From Halanaerobiaceae bacterium (GTDB lineage Bacteria > Bacillota_F > Halanaerobiia > Halanaerobiales > CSSED10-376), in the NCBI GenBank assembly GCA_003557445.1, contig PWOK01000146.1:1-5411 (forward strand): a stretch of 5,411 nt of DNA. The letters are read 5' to 3'. Below are positions 4,965 to 5,411 of this stretch, piece by piece (within the stretch, counting starts at the first letter, position 1; the number at the start of each line of letters is the position of its first letter). The translations under genes were made by a program, and so were the position numbers. Below the pieces are notes generated by a model that saw only the letters and a list, made by a program, of their open reading frames with translations, was not told where the DNA came from and searched no databases.

Positions 4965-5411
4965 ATGAGAACCATCTGGAAAGGAGCAATTAATTTTGGT
5001 CTGGTTAATATCCCCATAAAATTAATAACAGCAACTTCAAAAGAGAATATTAAGTTTCGTAATTTACACAAAAAATGCAATACACCTGTAAAAATGAAAA
5101 GATACTGCCCTAGCTGTGATGAAGAGGTGGAGTATAATGATTTAGTAAAAGGATATGAATATGGAGAAAATCAGTATGTGATTTTAAAGGATGAAGATTT
5201 TGATAATATTCCAGTGAAATCAACAAAATCAATTGATATAGTTGATTTTGTAAAACTTGAAGAAATTGATCCTATTTATTACATTAAAACATATTATTTA
5301 GGCCCAGGTGAAGGAGGAGAAAAACCATATTTATTATTAAAAAACTCATTATCATCCACAGATAAAGTGGCTATAACCCGAATTACCATTAGAAACAAAG
5401 AAAGCCTGGCA
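4965..5411 (+). CDS. ku: Non-homologous end-joining protein Ku, N-terminal part (3' end outside the window)
   Basis: Ku binds double-strand DNA ends as a homodimer and recruits LigD for NHEJ. The 149 visible residues start with the bacterial Ku signature MRTIWKGAINFGLVNIPIKL. They continue with VKGYEYGENQYVILKDEDFD (61-80), SIDIVDFVKLEEIDPIYY (89-106) and a YYLGPGEGGEKPYLLLKNSL block (110-129), all typical of the Ku core. H35-x2-C38 and C48-x2-C51 form a zinc-ribbon-like set, a feature described for part of the bacterial Ku family. ATG 4965 follows GAGGTGA (4953-4959) at 5 bases. Full-length bacterial Ku is about 260-300 residues, so roughly half is present and the frame is open to the edge. 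A ligD gene nearby is expected but not visible. In Bacillus, Ku acts in spores and stationary phase; that role here is inference. Confidence 0.95.
   Translation, partial: MRTIWKGAINFGLVNIPIKLITATSKENIKFRNLHKKCNTPVKMKRYCPSCDEEVEYNDLVKGYEYGENQYVILKDEDFDNIPVKSTKSIDIVDFVKLEEIDPIYYIKTYYLGPGEGGEKPYLLLKNSLSSTDKVAITRITIRNKESLA

Overview
The window is AT-rich DNA (by eye about one third G+C). It has strong AAGGAGG-type ribosome binding sites, short leaders and intrinsic terminators with T-tracts. This fits a low-GC Bacillota. A ferredoxin-type DUF362 protein, a stand-alone FlhB C-terminal protein paired with a FliK-like protein, and a bacterial Ku together suggest an anaerobic clostridial or Halanaerobiales-type genome. 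That placement is inference, not proof.

Layout from left to right. Bases 1-383 hold the 3' end of a Yip1-type membrane protein gene (+). Bases 549-1886 hold an AzgA-subfamily NCS2 purine permease (+). It is complete except for one in-frame TGA at 1359-1361, in the conserved FDTA-G-TL motif where glycine is expected. A good terminator follows at 1926-1953. A DUF362 protein with two [4Fe-4S] motifs (2052-3128, +) has its own probable promoter. It runs convergently into ylqH (3123-3398, -), overlapping it by 6 bases. Its best terminator lies inside ylqH, on the opposite strand. On the minus strand, a FliK-like gene (3413-4468) and ylqH form a two-gene operon. A previously unnoticed-looking 55-residue, four-cysteine protein is encoded at 4648-4815 (-) behind a near-consensus extended -10 promoter. 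Divergent from it, the first 149 codons of the NHEJ protein Ku (4965-5411, +) run off the end. No gene-free stretch exceeds 300 bases; the longest are 384-548, 1887-2051, 4469-4647 and 4816-4964.

I see no mobile element, CRISPR array, tRNA or rRNA, and no single obvious new multi-gene system. The items most worth a second look are the TGA in the permease (with a hairpin just after it), a sense-oriented terminator-like hairpin plus eight T's inside the FliK-like gene, the embedded antisense terminator in ylqH, the orphan FliK/FlhB-C pair, and the small cysteine protein divergent from Ku.
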